Positions 1 through 8,412 of a stretch of 64,000 bases of DNA are shown piece by piece. Position 1 is the stretch's first letter; each line of letters opens with the position of its first letter. The DNA is from DATAFF01 sp963744915. GTDB lineage: Bacteria > Pseudomonadota > Alphaproteobacteria > Rhizobiales > Aestuariivirgaceae. Below the pieces are notes generated by a model. That model was given only the letters and a program-made list of their open reading frames with translations. It ran no database searches and was not told the origin of the DNA. A program made the translations under genes and the position numbers. The DNA lies in assembly GCA_963744915.1 (NCBI GenBank), contig CAVUUY010000013.1, positions 372,001 through 436,000 on the forward strand. The letters run 5' to 3'.

Positions 1-1
1 G

Positions 2-553
2 GGCGATTTCTACATCGACGACACCATCCTGCCGAATGAGGACACCACCGCCCGGCTCGCCAGTCTTTCGGTCACGACGCCGCCGTCGTGGAAGCTCGAG
101 GAGTCCTTCAAGCTCCGTCAGGATCAGAAGAACAAGGTTCTGGCCGAGCGCAAGAAACGCCTGGCGGAGCAGTCGTGCCTGGCCACTGCCGTCTATTACG
201 AGGCGCGCTCGGAGTTGGAGCTCGGCCAGCTGGCGGTCGCCAAGGTCATTCTCAACCGGGTGCGGGATCCGGGCTATCCCAAGACAATTTGTGGTGTGGT
301 CTATCAGGGCGCCGACAAGGGCCATGGCTGCCAGTTTTCCTTCGCCTGCGACGGGCGGGCGGAACAGCCGCGCTCGGGGAAGGCGTGGGACGAGGCGCGG
401 CAGATTGCCAGCCGGGCGATGGCCGGCGAGGCTGATGTAAAGATCATCTCCACCGCCACCCATTATCACGCCGATTACGTGCAGCCGCGCTGGGCTGGGA
501 CGATGAAGCGCCTCATCAAGATCGGGCGCCATGTCTTCTACCGCGACAGTTGA
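2..553 (+). CDS. Cell wall hydrolase SleB-like, 5' partial
   Basis: The reading frame is already open at the first base, so the N-terminus lies outside the window. The visible 183 residues carry a SleB/hydrolase_2 domain: 'CLATAVYYEARSE' with the probable catalytic Glu near residue 66, then 'AVAKVILNRV', a 'GCQFSFACDG' Cys pair, and a C-terminal 'ATHYHADYVQPRW' segment. Known members cleave peptidoglycan, usually as exported lytic transglycosylase or amidase-like enzymes. The part before the domain is charged and linker-like, consistent with a membrane-anchored or secreted protein whose signal is upstream. Its TGA overlaps the TTG start of the NUDIX gene, so the two are probably translationally coupled. 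Confidence 0.85.
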   Translation, partial: GDFYIDDTILPNEDTTARLASLSVTTPPSWKLEESFKLRQDQKNKVLAERKKRLAEQSCLATAVYYEARSELELGQLAVAKVILNRVRDPGYPKTICGVVYQGADKGHGCQFSFACDGRAEQPRSGKAWDEARQIASRAMAGEADVKIISTATHYHADYVQPRWAGTMKRLIKIGRHVFYRDS

Positions 554-975
554 CGCAAGCCGGCCCGCTGCCGCTGGTCGGCGTGAGCGCCGTGGTGCTT
601 CACGATAAAACGGTTTTGCTGGTCGAACGTGGCAAGCCGCCATGGCAGGGCCTGTGGTCGCTGCCCGGCGGTCATGTCGAATGGGGCGAGACTTTGCGCG
701 CTGCGGCCGTTCGCGAAGTTCTGGAGGAAACCGGCATCGCGGTCGCGATCGACCGCCTGGTCGATACCATCGACGTGATCAATCGCGACGCGAGCGGTCT
801 GATATTGTCGCATTACGCGCTCACGGTGTTTGCAGCGCATATGGTCGGCGGGGTGCTGCAGTCCGGCAGCGATGCGGTCGGCGTCACATGGGCTGATCTC
901 GCCCGACTGCCGAGGATGCCGCTTCTTCCCGGCACCCGGGAGGCGGTCGCGAAGGCTCTGGGGTCCGTTCCCTAG
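550..975 (+). CDS. NUDIX hydrolase
   Basis: A 141-aa protein with a clear Nudix box: a GG(H)VE run followed by 'REVLEETG' (residues ~38-60), giving the GX5EX7REUXEEXGU pattern that binds Mg2+ and hydrolyses a nucleoside diphosphate linked to another group. The whole chain is one Nudix fold, typical of small MutT/ADP-ribose pyrophosphatase-like proteins. The substrate cannot be told from sequence. No ATG is available; the TTG at 550 overlaps the preceding TGA, which fits coupled translation. No membrane or signal segment is seen. Confidence 0.88.
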   Translation: MTQAGPLPLVGVSAVVLHDKTVLLVERGKPPWQGLWSLPGGHVEWGETLRAAAVREVLEETGIAVAIDRLVDTIDVINRDASGLILSHYALTVFAAHMVGGVLQSGSDAVGVTWADLARLPRMPLLPGTREAVAKALGSVP

Positions 976-1130
976 GCGGTCGGCAACGGTTTGGCCATTA
1001 ACCCTTCCCATAGGTGCATGCTATCGCGCGGCTCCGACGGTTGCTAAAGTTCGAACGAATCGCGCGCACCGGTGGGACGGCAGTCGCGCCAATCAAGGGG
1101 AGCGCGCCGGTGGGCTCGACAACATGCAAG

Positions 1131-1382
1131 ATGGCCGATGGAATGGACGGGCTGCAGCAGGAGCGGGAGCCGCGGCAGGTGGCGTTGCGCTACATTCTCG
1201 ATGCGTGGGAGGAGGCGATCCATGACGGCGTCGATCCCGACTGCATCGCCACGGCGGCGATCTTTGCCGCCTTGTCGGACATGATTGCAACCTATGGCGA
1301 GGAGCCGGTTGCAAGAATGGCCGAGCGTCTGTCCGAGCGAATCCGCATTGGCGAGTTCACCATCATCCGCAGCATGCAGTAG
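1131..1382 (+). CDS. Conserved small hypothetical protein
   Basis: An 83-aa protein if the ATG at 1131 is used ('MADGMDGLQQE...'). The frame extends upstream to an ATG at 1014, but that N-terminus is Arg-rich and looks non-coding. The body is an amphipathic helical domain ('VALRYILDAWEEAIHDGVDPDCIATAAIFAALSD', given only as a position guide, residues ~20-55, abbreviated here as VALRYILDAW...FAALSD). No catalytic motif, signal or membrane segment is visible. It ends 19 bp before the convergent oxidoreductase gene. I recognise the style of a small conserved alphaproteobacterial protein but cannot assign a function. Confidence 0.6.
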   Translation: MADGMDGLQQEREPRQVALRYILDAWEEAIHDGVDPDCIATAAIFAALSDMIATYGEEPVARMAERLSERIRIGEFTIIRSMQ

Positions 1383-1400
1383 CGGTCCCCGGCGGAGCCC

Positions 1401-2398
1401 TCACAGATCGACCACGACGCGGCCGCGCACCTTGCCGGCGACGATCTCCTCGGCGATCAGCGGCACGTCGTCGAGCGGGACCTGGCTGGTGATCACGCCG
1501 AGCTTCTTCAGGTCGAGGTCCCTGGCAAGCCGTGACCAGGCGCGTTGGCGGCGCGCGGTCGGGCACATCACCGAGTCGATGCCGGCGAGCGTGACGGCGC
1601 GCAGGATGAAGGGCGCCACCGAGCTCGGCAGGTCCATCCCCTGGGCAAGTCCGCAGGCCGCGACCGTACCGCCGTAGTCGATCTGCGACAGCACGTTGGC
1701 GAGCGTGGTCGAGCCGACCGAGTCGATGGCACCGGCAAAGCGCGACTTGGCCAGCGGCTTGACCGGGCCGGCAAATTCGCTGCGGTCGACGACAGCGGCG
1801 GCGCCGAGCGAGCGCAGATAGGGCTCCTCGGCGAGCCGGCCGGTCGAGGCGACGACGCGATAGCCCAGCCCGGCGAGCAGGACGATGGCGATCGAGCCGA
1901 CGCCGCCGGCTGCACCGGTGACCAGGACATCGCCGGAGGCGGGAAGCACGCCGTGGTCCTCGAGCGCCATCACCGCGAGCATGGCAGTGTAGCCGGCGGT
2001 GCCGATTGCCATGCTGCGGGCTGAATCGAGGGTCTCCGGCATGGTGACCAGCCAGTCGCCCTTGACACGGGCGCGCTGGGCAAAACCGCCATGATAGAGT
2101 CTCCGCCGATGCCCCAGCCATTGAGAATCACCCGATCGCCGGCAGTGAAGGCATCATGAGTTGAGCTTATGACAACGCCGGCGAGATCGATTCCGGGGAT
2201 CAGCGGAAAGCGCCGGACGATCGGCGCCTTGGCGGTGATGGCGAGGCCGTCCTTGTAATTGACGCTCGAGTGCTCGACGGCAATGGTGACGTCGCCCGCC
2301 ATGAGCTCCGACTCGGTCATCTCGGCGAAGCGGAATGCCTGCCCCTTCTCCGTCTTGTCCGATTTGTCGATCAAGATGGCCCGAAAACGTTCGCTCAT
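1401..2398 (-). pseudogene. YhdH/AcuI-type quinone oxidoreductase, one frameshift
   Basis: A medium-chain dehydrogenase/reductase of the YhdH/AcuI (acryloyl-CoA reductase/quinone oxidoreductase) type, about 330 aa. The N-terminal half (from ATG 2398, 'MSERFRAILIDK') has the GroES-like fold with 'SSVNYKDGLAIT' and 'PLIPGIDLAGVV'. The C-terminal half holds the NADPH site 'VTGAAGGVGSIA' and ends at 1401. The halves are in different frames: near 2097-2101 the conserved 'GWGIGxxxxGGFAQ' motif is broken by one extra base, after which the conserved sequence resumes one frame over. No other lesion is visible, so this may be a recent mutation or an assembly error. The start overlaps the end of pyrC by 4 bp, implying a two-gene unit. 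Confidence 0.8.
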
Positions 2399-3747
2399 AC
2401 GTCCTCCGCATTCCGCCTGGGCAGGCATTCGAGAAAGGTGATCGCCTCGCCGGCCGGGGCGTCGGCAAGGGTGCCTTCCCACATCGCACGGGTGCCGCGC
2501 ACCAGCGTGCCGACCGGCCAGCCCTGCACCGTCATGCCGTCATAGGGGGTCCAGCCGCAGCGCGATTCGATCCAGTCATCGGTGATGGTGCGGCGAGCCT
2601 TGAGATCGACGACCGTCAGATCGGCATCATAACCTTCGGCAATGCGTCCCTTGCGGGCAAGCTGGAAGAGGCGGGCCGGGCCATGGCTGGTGAGATCGAC
2701 CAGGCGTTCGAGGGTGAGGCGGCCGGCGGCGACATGGTCGAGCATGAGCGGCACCAGGGTCTGCACGCCGGGGGCGCCGGATGGCGAGGCGGGGTAGGGC
2801 TTCGCCTTCTCCTCGCGGCTGTGCGGTGCGTGATCGGAGCCGAGAACGTCGACCAGGCCGGAGCCGACGGCCCGCCACAGGGCGGCCTGGTGCGCCGCAT
2901 CGCGCACCGGCGGGTTCATCTGGGCGAGCGTGCCGAGACGGCGATAGGCATCGGGCGCGACCAAAGTGAGGTGGTGCGGCGTGACCTCGACCGAGGCGAC
3001 GTCGCGATGGCGCGCGAGAAGCTCAAATTCGCCGGCCGAGGTGACATGCAGCACATGCACCCGCTTGCCGGCGGCGCGGGCGAGGCGGAGCAGGCGCTCC
3101 ACCGACAGGCGGGCCGTCTCCTCGTCGCGCCAGTCCGGGTGGCTCGAGGGGTCGTCATGGACCTGGTGTGAGCGCCGTTCGGCGAGGCGGTACTCGTCCT
3201 CGGCATGGAAGGCGGCGCGGCGGGCGATGCGGCGAAGGATGGCCGCCACGCCGTCGTCGTCATGGACGAGGAGCGAGCCGGTGGAGGAGCCCATGAACAC
3301 CTTGACGCCGGCACAGCCGGGAAGCCGCTCGAGCTCAGGCAGTTGATCGACATTCTGCGCCGTGCCGCCGATGAAGAAGGCGAAGTCGCAGAACATGCGG
3401 TGACGGGCGCGCGCCACCTTGTCGGCCAGGCTCTCCGCCGATGTGGTCGGCGGCTGGGTGTTCGGCATTTCGAACACCGCCGTGACGCCGCCGGCAACCG
3501 CAGCGCGGCTGCCGGTTGCAAGGTCCTCCTTGTGCTCGAGGCCGGGCTCGCGGAAATGGACCTGGGTGTCGATGACGCCGGGGAGGATGTGAAGCCCGCG
3601 GCAGTCGACGGTCTCGCCGGCGTTGCTCGCCGGAATTTCGCCGATTGCCGCGATTCGGCCGGCGGTCACCGCAATATCGCGCACGCCCGATCCGTCATGG
3701 TTGACGACGGTCGCGCCTTTCAGCAACAGATCGCAGGTGGCCGGCAT
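2395..3747 (-). CDS. pyrC: Dihydroorotase (class I type)
   Basis: A 450-aa amidohydrolase-superfamily protein. It should catalyse reversible cyclisation of N-carbamoyl-aspartate to dihydroorotate in pyrimidine synthesis. Visible landmarks: the strand-1 motif 'DTQVHFREPG' (residues ~60-70), 'EMPNTQPPT', the lysine that would be carboxylated in 'GVKVFMGSSTG', metal-ligand histidines in 'FHAEDEYR' and 'HVLHVTSA', and the catalytic Asp in 'VLGSDHAPHS'. The usual HxH in the first motif reads QxH, so one metal ligand is replaced; my recollection is that this is common in alphaproteobacterial members. Length is normal. It is followed by the yhdH-like gene with a 4-bp overlap and is divergent from ygfZ. 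Confidence 0.85.
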   Translation of the reverse strand: MPATCDLLLKGATVVNHDGSGVRDIAVTAGRIAAIGEIPASNAGETVDCRGLHILPGVIDTQVHFREPGLEHKEDLATGSRAAVAGGVTAVFEMPNTQPPTTSAESLADKVARARHRMFCDFAFFIGGTAQNVDQLPELERLPGCAGVKVFMGSSTGSLLVHDDDGVAAILRRIARRAAFHAEDEYRLAERRSHQVHDDPSSHPDWRDEETARLSVERLLRLARAAGKRVHVLHVTSAGEFELLARHRDVASVEVTPHHLTLVAPDAYRRLGTLAQMNPPVRDAAHQAALWRAVGSGLVDVLGSDHAPHSREEKAKPYPASPSGAPGVQTLVPLMLDHVAAGRLTLERLVDLTSHGPARLFQLARKGRIAEGYDADLTVVDLKARRTITDDWIESRCGWTPYDGMTVQGWPVGTLVRGTRAMWEGTLADAPAGEAITFLECLPRRNAEDV

Positions 3748-3834
3748 AGCGCTATCGTAACATCCTTGAAGTCCCGGCTGGGCTTACGTAAATCTGCTGA
3801 CCGAGGCAAGTCGATCTCAACGTTTCGGACAGCG

Positions 3835-4695
3835 ATGGCGGATTTCAAGGCGACGGTTCTCGGCGACCGGGCGGTGCTCAGGCTCAGCGGCAAGGATTGC
3901 GCGAGCTTCCTGCAGGGGCTGGTCACGGCGGATGTCGCCGGTCTCGCCGTGGGCGGGGCGGGCTGGGCGGCGCTGCTCACCCCGCAGGGCAAGATCCTGT
4001 TCGATTTTCTGGTGCTGGAACAAGGTGATGGCTACCTTCTCGACTGTGCGGTCACGCAGTTGGAGGAGCTGAGGAAGCGGCTCGCCTTCTACAAGCTCAG
4101 GGCGGCAGTGAGCATCGAGCCGTTGTCCGGGAAGAGGGTGGTTGCGCTGCCCCCGGACGCCTCACTCGACAGCGCGACGGCGATCGTCTTCGCTGATCCT
4201 CGTATTTCCGAAATGGGCAACCGCGCTATCATTTCCGACGATTATAGTTCGACCGTCGGTGACGATGGCGCTGCGGCTTACCGGGCGCGGCGGATCGCGC
4301 TTGGCATTCCCGACACGATCGAGGATATCGGTTCGGGCGTGCTCTTTCCGCATGAGGCCAATCTCGACCAGCTTGGCGGCGTCAGCTTCAGCAAGGGCTG
4401 CTATGTCGGCCAGGAGGTGGTGTCGCGCATGGAGCATCGCGGCACGGCGCGCAGCCGGATCCTGCCGGTCGCGGGCGATGGGCCCCTGGTCAGCGGGAGC
4501 GGCATCGCGGGCGGTGGGCGCGCGCTCGGCCAGGTCTTGTCCACGGCTGATCGGCGGGGCTTGGCGCTCATCCGGCTCGACAGGCTGGCAGAGGCGCTCG
4601 CGGCGCACGAACCGATCAAGGCCGGCGAGGCCTCGGTCACGGTCGAGAAGCCGGGCTGGGCGCGGTTCGCGGTGCCGGGCGCCGCCGCGGCCTGA
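3835..4695 (+). CDS. ygfZ: YgfZ/GcvT-domain folate-binding protein
   Basis: A 286-aa protein with the YgfZ signature 'KGCYVGQEVVSRMEHRG' (residues ~185-202), containing the conserved KGC-Y-x-GQE. Family members bind tetrahydrofolate and assist iron-sulfur cluster assembly or repair, for example in MiaB. The N-terminal part ('VLRLSGKDCASFLQGLVTAD') is the GcvT-like folate fold; the C-terminal part is the small barrel domain. The frame is open further upstream, but the ATG at 3835 gives the family N-terminus, and the upstream stretch is the shadow of pyrC. It lies 87 bp from the divergent pyrC and 18 bp before tag. Confidence 0.9.
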   Translation: MADFKATVLGDRAVLRLSGKDCASFLQGLVTADVAGLAVGGAGWAALLTPQGKILFDFLVLEQGDGYLLDCAVTQLEELRKRLAFYKLRAAVSIEPLSGKRVVALPPDASLDSATAIVFADPRISEMGNRAIISDDYSSTVGDDGAAAYRARRIALGIPDTIEDIGSGVLFPHEANLDQLGGVSFSKGCYVGQEVVSRMEHRGTARSRILPVAGDGPLVSGSGIAGGGRALGQVLSTADRRGLALIRLDRLAEALAAHEPIKAGEASVTVEKPGWARFAVPGAAAA

Positions 4696-4713
4696 TCGTC
4701 ACGAGGAGAGCCG

Positions 4714-5328
4714 ATGGCGCGCAGTGCACAAAGCCGTGAAGCCAAGCCCGTCGTGCGCTGCAGCTGGTGCGGCACCGATCCCGTCTATGTCGCCTATCAT
4801 GACGATGAATGGGGCGTGCCGGAGCGCGATTCGCAGGCATTGTTCGAGAAGCTGCTGCTCGACGGCTTCCAGGCCGGGCTTTCCTGGATCACCATCCTGC
4901 GCAAGCGGGAGGCGTTCCGCGCCGCCTTCGACCGGTTCGATCCGGCCAAGATCGCGCGCTATGGGACGGCCGAACGCGAGCGTCTGATGGCCAATTCCGG
5001 CATCGTGCGCAATCGCGCCAAGATCGATGCCAGCGTCGGCAATGCCATTGCCTATCTCGCGATCGAGGAGAAGCAGGGCTTTGCGCCCTATCTGTGGGGG
5101 TTCCTCGACGGCAAGCCGATCCAGAACGCGTTTCGCGGCGCAGGCGAGATTCCGCCCGAGACGCCGCTTGCCCGGACCATCTCCAAGGACCTGCAGCAAC
5201 GCGGCTTCAAATTCGTCGGGCCGACCATCGTCTATGCGTTCATGCAGGCGGTCGGCATGGTCAACGACCATGTGGTAACCTGCCACCGCCACGCGGCGGT
5301 GAAGCGGCTGTCGGTGCGGGGAGGATGA
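4714..5328 (+). CDS. tag: DNA-3-methyladenine glycosylase I
   Basis: A 204-aa Tag enzyme that removes N3-methyladenine from alkylated DNA. Hallmarks: N-terminal 'RCSWCGTDPVYVAYHDDEWG' region supplying a zinc-site Cys and His and the substrate-pocket residues, 'LLLDGFQAGLSWITIL' with the helix-hairpin core, and a C-terminal 'VTCHRH' supplying the remaining zinc ligands. Length matches the family. A GGAGAG ribosome-binding site precedes the ATG. The stop overlaps the next start (ATGA), so tag is coupled to the HD hydrolase gene. Confidence 0.93.
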   Translation: MARSAQSREAKPVVRCSWCGTDPVYVAYHDDEWGVPERDSQALFEKLLLDGFQAGLSWITILRKREAFRAAFDRFDPAKIARYGTAERERLMANSGIVRNRAKIDASVGNAIAYLAIEEKQGFAPYLWGFLDGKPIQNAFRGAGEIPPETPLARTISKDLQQRGFKFVGPTIVYAFMQAVGMVNDHVVTCHRHAAVKRLSVRGG

Positions 5329-5942
5329 TGGCGATGCAGCGCGGCACCGAGGCAGCGCCGAGGGCCTGGCAGCGCATGTTGTCGGGCCGGCGTCTCGACC
5401 TGCTCGACCCCTCGCCGCTCGACATCGAGATCGAGGACATTGCCCATGGGCTGGCGCGGGTGGCGCGGTGGAACGGCCAGACGAGCGGCGATTGCGCTTT
5501 CTCGGTGGCGCAGCACTGCATCATGGTGGAGGAGATCGCGGTGATGGTCGAGCCCGAGCTCGACCGGATGTGGCGGCTGGCGGCGCTCCTGCATGATGCG
5601 CCGGAATATGTCATCGGCGACATGATCTCGCCTTTCAAGGCGGCGCTCGGCCTCGACTACCGGGCCTTCGAGAACCGGCTGCTCAGGGCCATTCATGTGC
5701 GTTTCAGCCTGCCGCTCGAGGTGCCCGAGCCGATTGCCCGCACCGTCAAGCGGGCCGACAAGGCGGCGGCGTTTCTCGAGGCGACACAGCTTGCCGGCTT
5801 CAGCCATGAGGAGGCGGAGCGCTTTTTCGGCCGGCCGCCAAATCTGGCGGGCCGGCGTGCCAGCCACCTGACAAGACTGACGCCCATGCCGGCGGAAGAG
5901 GCGAGCCAACGTTATCTGGCGCGCTTCCGGGCGCTGGTGTAG
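5325..5942 (+). CDS. HD-domain hydrolase (YfbR-like)
   Basis: A 205-aa protein whose core carries HD-domain metal-binding residues: a first His in 'SVAQHCIMVEE', the HD pair in 'LLHDAPEYVIGD' (residues ~85-97), and a distal Asp in 'VKRADKAAAFLEA'. This is the layout of YfbR-like 5'-nucleotidases and related phosphohydrolases; the exact substrate is unknown. The ATG at 5325 sits in the ATGA overlap with tag and follows a GGGGAGG ribosome-binding site. The next gene starts 12 bp after its stop, so tag, this gene, the phosphatase and tsaC look like one operon. Confidence 0.85.
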   Translation: MMAMQRGTEAAPRAWQRMLSGRRLDLLDPSPLDIEIEDIAHGLARVARWNGQTSGDCAFSVAQHCIMVEEIAVMVEPELDRMWRLAALLHDAPEYVIGDMISPFKAALGLDYRAFENRLLRAIHVRFSLPLEVPEPIARTVKRADKAAAFLEATQLAGFSHEEAERFFGRPPNLAGRRASHLTRLTPMPAEEASQRYLARFRALV

Positions 5943-5954
5943 GTAGTTCCCGCA

Positions 5955-6464
5955 ATGATCATCGTCTGTCCGCTCAATGCCGTGCCGGGCCTGGTCGCGA
6001 GCCACAAGGTGTCGCATGTGCTGAGCCTGCTCGGGCCGGAGATGACGCCGCCGACCCTGCCGCTGCCGCATGACTGCCATTTGCGGCTGACGCTGCACGA
6101 CATTACCGAGCCGCTCGAGGGCTATACCCATCCCGAGCCGTGGCATGTCGAGGAAATCCTGGATTTCGTGGGCGGCTGGGACCGGTCCGGGCCGCTGCTC
6201 ATCCATTGCTATGCCGGGATCAGCCGCTCGACCGCGGCCGCTTTCACGGCCATGTGCGCGCTGCAGCCGCGGGCCGACGAGGCGGAGCTTGCCTGGGAGC
6301 TCAGGGGCCATTCGGCGGTGGCCAGCCCGAACCGCCGGATGGTGGCCATTGCCGACGAGCTGCTCGGCCGCGACGGCAGGATGGCCGCGGCGGTGACGGC
6401 GATCGGGCGGGGTGCCGATGCCTTCGAGGGCGTGGTCTTCTCGTGGCCAGTACGGCCCTCATGA
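5955..6464 (+). CDS. Tyrosine/dual-specificity phosphatase-like protein
   Basis: A 169-aa protein with the Cys-based phosphatase P-loop 'HCYAGISRS' (CX5R, Cys near residue 84), followed by the usual helix 'TAAAFTAM'. It belongs to the small tyrosine phosphatase-like proteins common in Rhizobiales. A candidate general-acid aspartate lies upstream in 'LTLHDITEP'. Substrate is unknown. It is cytosolic by appearance. The ATGA overlap (6461-6464) couples it to the downstream tsaC/sua5 gene. Confidence 0.82.
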   Translation: MIIVCPLNAVPGLVASHKVSHVLSLLGPEMTPPTLPLPHDCHLRLTLHDITEPLEGYTHPEPWHVEEILDFVGGWDRSGPLLIHCYAGISRSTAAAFTAMCALQPRADEAELAWELRGHSAVASPNRRMVAIADELLGRDGRMAAAVTAIGRGADAFEGVVFSWPVRPS

Positions 6465-7408
6465 CGATTGTCATCGCGGACCCGGCAGTGGCCGCGGGCC
6501 TCCTCAGGGAGGGCGCGCTGGTGGCGTTTCCGACCGAGACGGTCTATGGGCTCGGCGCCGATGCCACCAGCGACGAGGCGGTCGCGCGGCTGTTTGCGGC
6601 CAAGGGACGGCCGCGCTTCAACCCGCTGATCATCCATGTGGCGAGCCGCGCCGCAGCGGCGGAGCACGGGATGTTCAATCCGGTGGCGCACCAGCTCGCC
6701 GAAGCATTCTGGCCGGGGCCATTGACGCTCGTGGTGCCGCGCCGGGATGCATCGCCGGTGTCGCGCCTTGCCACTGCCGGTCTCGATAGCGTCGGCCTGC
6801 GGCTGCCTTCCCATCCGGTAGCGCAGGCGCTGCTGCAGCTGACGGGCCGTCCGGTGGCGGCGCCGAGCGCCAATCCGTCGGGGCGGCTCAGCCCGACATC
6901 GGCCGATCATGTGGTCGGCGCGCTCGGGGGTCGGATCGCGGCGGTGCTGGATGGCGGCGCAACGGCGATCGGCGTCGAATCGACGATCGTCGCCTGCCTC
7001 GACGGCGAGCCGGCGCTGCTGCGGCCGGGCGGGGTGCCGCGGGAAGCGCTCGAGAAACTGCTCGGTCGCCCGTTGCTGGCAATGGAGGCGGACCCCCGGC
7101 GGCCCACGAGTCCGGGCCAACTTCCAAGCCATTATGCGCCGCGCGCGTCGCTGAGATTGAACGCGGCTGCGGCCGAACCCGGCGAGGTGCTGCTCATTTT
7201 CGGGGGGGCGGCGGCAAGCCAGCGCGGCGAGACGGCGACCCTGTCGGCGCGGGGCGATCTGGTCGAGGCGGCCGGCAATCTGTTCCGGGTGCTGCATCAG
7301 CTCGATCAGCGCAATGTCGCGCGGATCGCGGTGATGCCGATCCCCGAAACGGGTCTCGGACTCGCGATCAACGATCGGCTGCGGCGGGCGGCAGGCCGTC
7401 GGTCGTAG
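6461..7408 (+). CDS. tsaC: L-threonylcarbamoyladenylate synthase, Sua5 long form
   Basis: A 315-aa enzyme that makes threonylcarbamoyl-AMP from Thr, bicarbonate and ATP, the first step of t6A modification of ANN-decoding tRNAs. The YrdC domain shows 'FPTETVYGLGADA' (residues ~22-34), 'AAKGRPRFNPLIIHV' and 'PSANPSG'. After about residue 205 comes the Sua5 C-terminal domain, entered through 'PGQLPSHYAPRA', which is the linker conserved in long forms. The ATG at 6461 overlaps the previous stop. The 3' end runs 41 bp into the convergent LysR gene. Confidence 0.92.
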   Translation: MTIVIADPAVAAGLLREGALVAFPTETVYGLGADATSDEAVARLFAAKGRPRFNPLIIHVASRAAAAEHGMFNPVAHQLAEAFWPGPLTLVVPRRDASPVSRLATAGLDSVGLRLPSHPVAQALLQLTGRPVAAPSANPSGRLSPTSADHVVGALGGRIAAVLDGGATAIGVESTIVACLDGEPALLRPGGVPREALEKLLGRPLLAMEADPRRPTSPGQLPSHYAPRASLRLNAAAAEPGEVLLIFGGAAASQRGETATLSARGDLVEAAGNLFRVLHQLDQRNVARIAVMPIPETGLGLAINDRLRRAAGRRS

Positions 7409-8321
7409 CCGGCCCATTGCTTGGCGCGCGCTCGGCGGCGGCCTCGGCGAAAAGCCAGTCGCGAAACGCCCGCACCTGCGGCCGCTGCAGCGAGGGATAA
7501 ACGATGTAATAGGCGAGGCCCGCCGGCAGGCGCATGGTGAACGGCCTGATCAAACGGCCCGCCGCCAGGTCGTCGCCGACAAGCGCGCTGCGGCCGAGGA
7601 CGACGCCCTGGCCCAGCACGGCGGCCTGCACCGCATGCTCGGAAGAGTAGAAAGAAGGGCCGCGATGGGGGTCGATTCCGGTGATGCCGGCGGTGCGCAG
7701 CCACATCGACCAATTCACATGAAAATCGTCGTGTATCAGCGTGTGATATTTGAGATTTTCGGGATCGTGGAGGGGGTGTTGACCGGTCAGCAGCGCGGGG
7801 CTGCAGACAGGTGACAAATCCTCCTCCATCAGCAGCTCCGACTGCAATCCGGGATAGCGGCCCTGGCCATAGCGGATGGCGATGTCGATGCCGTCGGTGA
7901 CGAAATCGGCGAGGCGTTCCGACGTCGACAGGCGCACGTCGATGTCGCCATGAATGCGCCGGAAGCGGAACAGCCGCGGCACCAACCATTTGGCAGCGAA
8001 AGAATCGACGGTGGTGACGTTGAGCAAATCTGATGATCGTTGCCGCGCCACCGACGTCGTGGCGGCCGCCAAAAGGTCAAGCGCGCTGCGGATTTCCTGG
8101 GCATAGGCGGCGCCGCCCGGGGTGAGGTGGACGGATCGGGTGGTGCGCTCGAACAGCCGAATTCCGAGATCGCCTTCCAGCTGGCGGACAGAACGGCTCA
8201 CCGCGCCATGGGTCACGTTCAGCTCGTCGGCGGCCTTGGAAAAGCTCAACAGCCGGGCTGCCGCCTCGAAGGCGCGTAGCGTATTGAGCGGCGGAAGATG
8301 GCGGACCACACGCAACTCCAT
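7368..8321 (-). CDS. LysR-family regulator, GcvA-like
   Basis: A 317-aa LTTR. The N-terminal helix-turn-helix is plain ('LPPLNTLRAFEAAARLLSFS' then 'AADELNVTHGAVSRSVRQLE', residues ~10-50), followed by the coiled linker and a periplasmic-binding-protein-like effector domain ('LSTSERLADFVTDGIDIAIRYG'). The LPPLN start and DGIDIAIRYG segment are typical of the GcvA/AmpR-like subgroup. The ATG at 8321 lies inside a perfect inverted repeat (8320-8342), and GTG at 8309 is an alternative start that would put the repeat just upstream. The gene is divergent from the DUF1127 gene, a plausible target along with itself. Confidence 0.9.
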   Translation of the reverse strand: MELRVVRHLPPLNTLRAFEAAARLLSFSKAADELNVTHGAVSRSVRQLEGDLGIRLFERTTRSVHLTPGGAAYAQEIRSALDLLAAATTSVARQRSSDLLNVTTVDSFAAKWLVPRLFRFRRIHGDIDVRLSTSERLADFVTDGIDIAIRYGQGRYPGLQSELLMEEDLSPVCSPALLTGQHPLHDPENLKYHTLIHDDFHVNWSMWLRTAGITGIDPHRGPSFYSSEHAVQAAVLGQGVVLGRSALVGDDLAAGRLIRPFTMRLPAGLAYYIVYPSLQRPQVRAFRDWLFAEAAAERAPSNGPATTDGLPPAAADR

Positions 8322-8342
8322 TTGTGAGTGGTTGTCACAAAT
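8320..8342. promoter_or_regulatory. Probable LysR operator (perfect inverted repeat)
   Basis: ATTTGTGA-N7-TCACAAAT is a perfect 8-bp inverted repeat containing a T-N11-A core, the pattern bound by LysR-type regulators. It sits at the LysR gene start and about 70 bp before the divergent DUF1127 gene. Use as an operator is inferred from sequence and position. Confidence 0.6.
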
Positions 8343-8412
8343 ATAGGGCTGATTACTCGTTTGTCGCAACGCATTTTCGTGGTCATTTTCTGTACATTGG
8401 AGAGCGAAAAAG

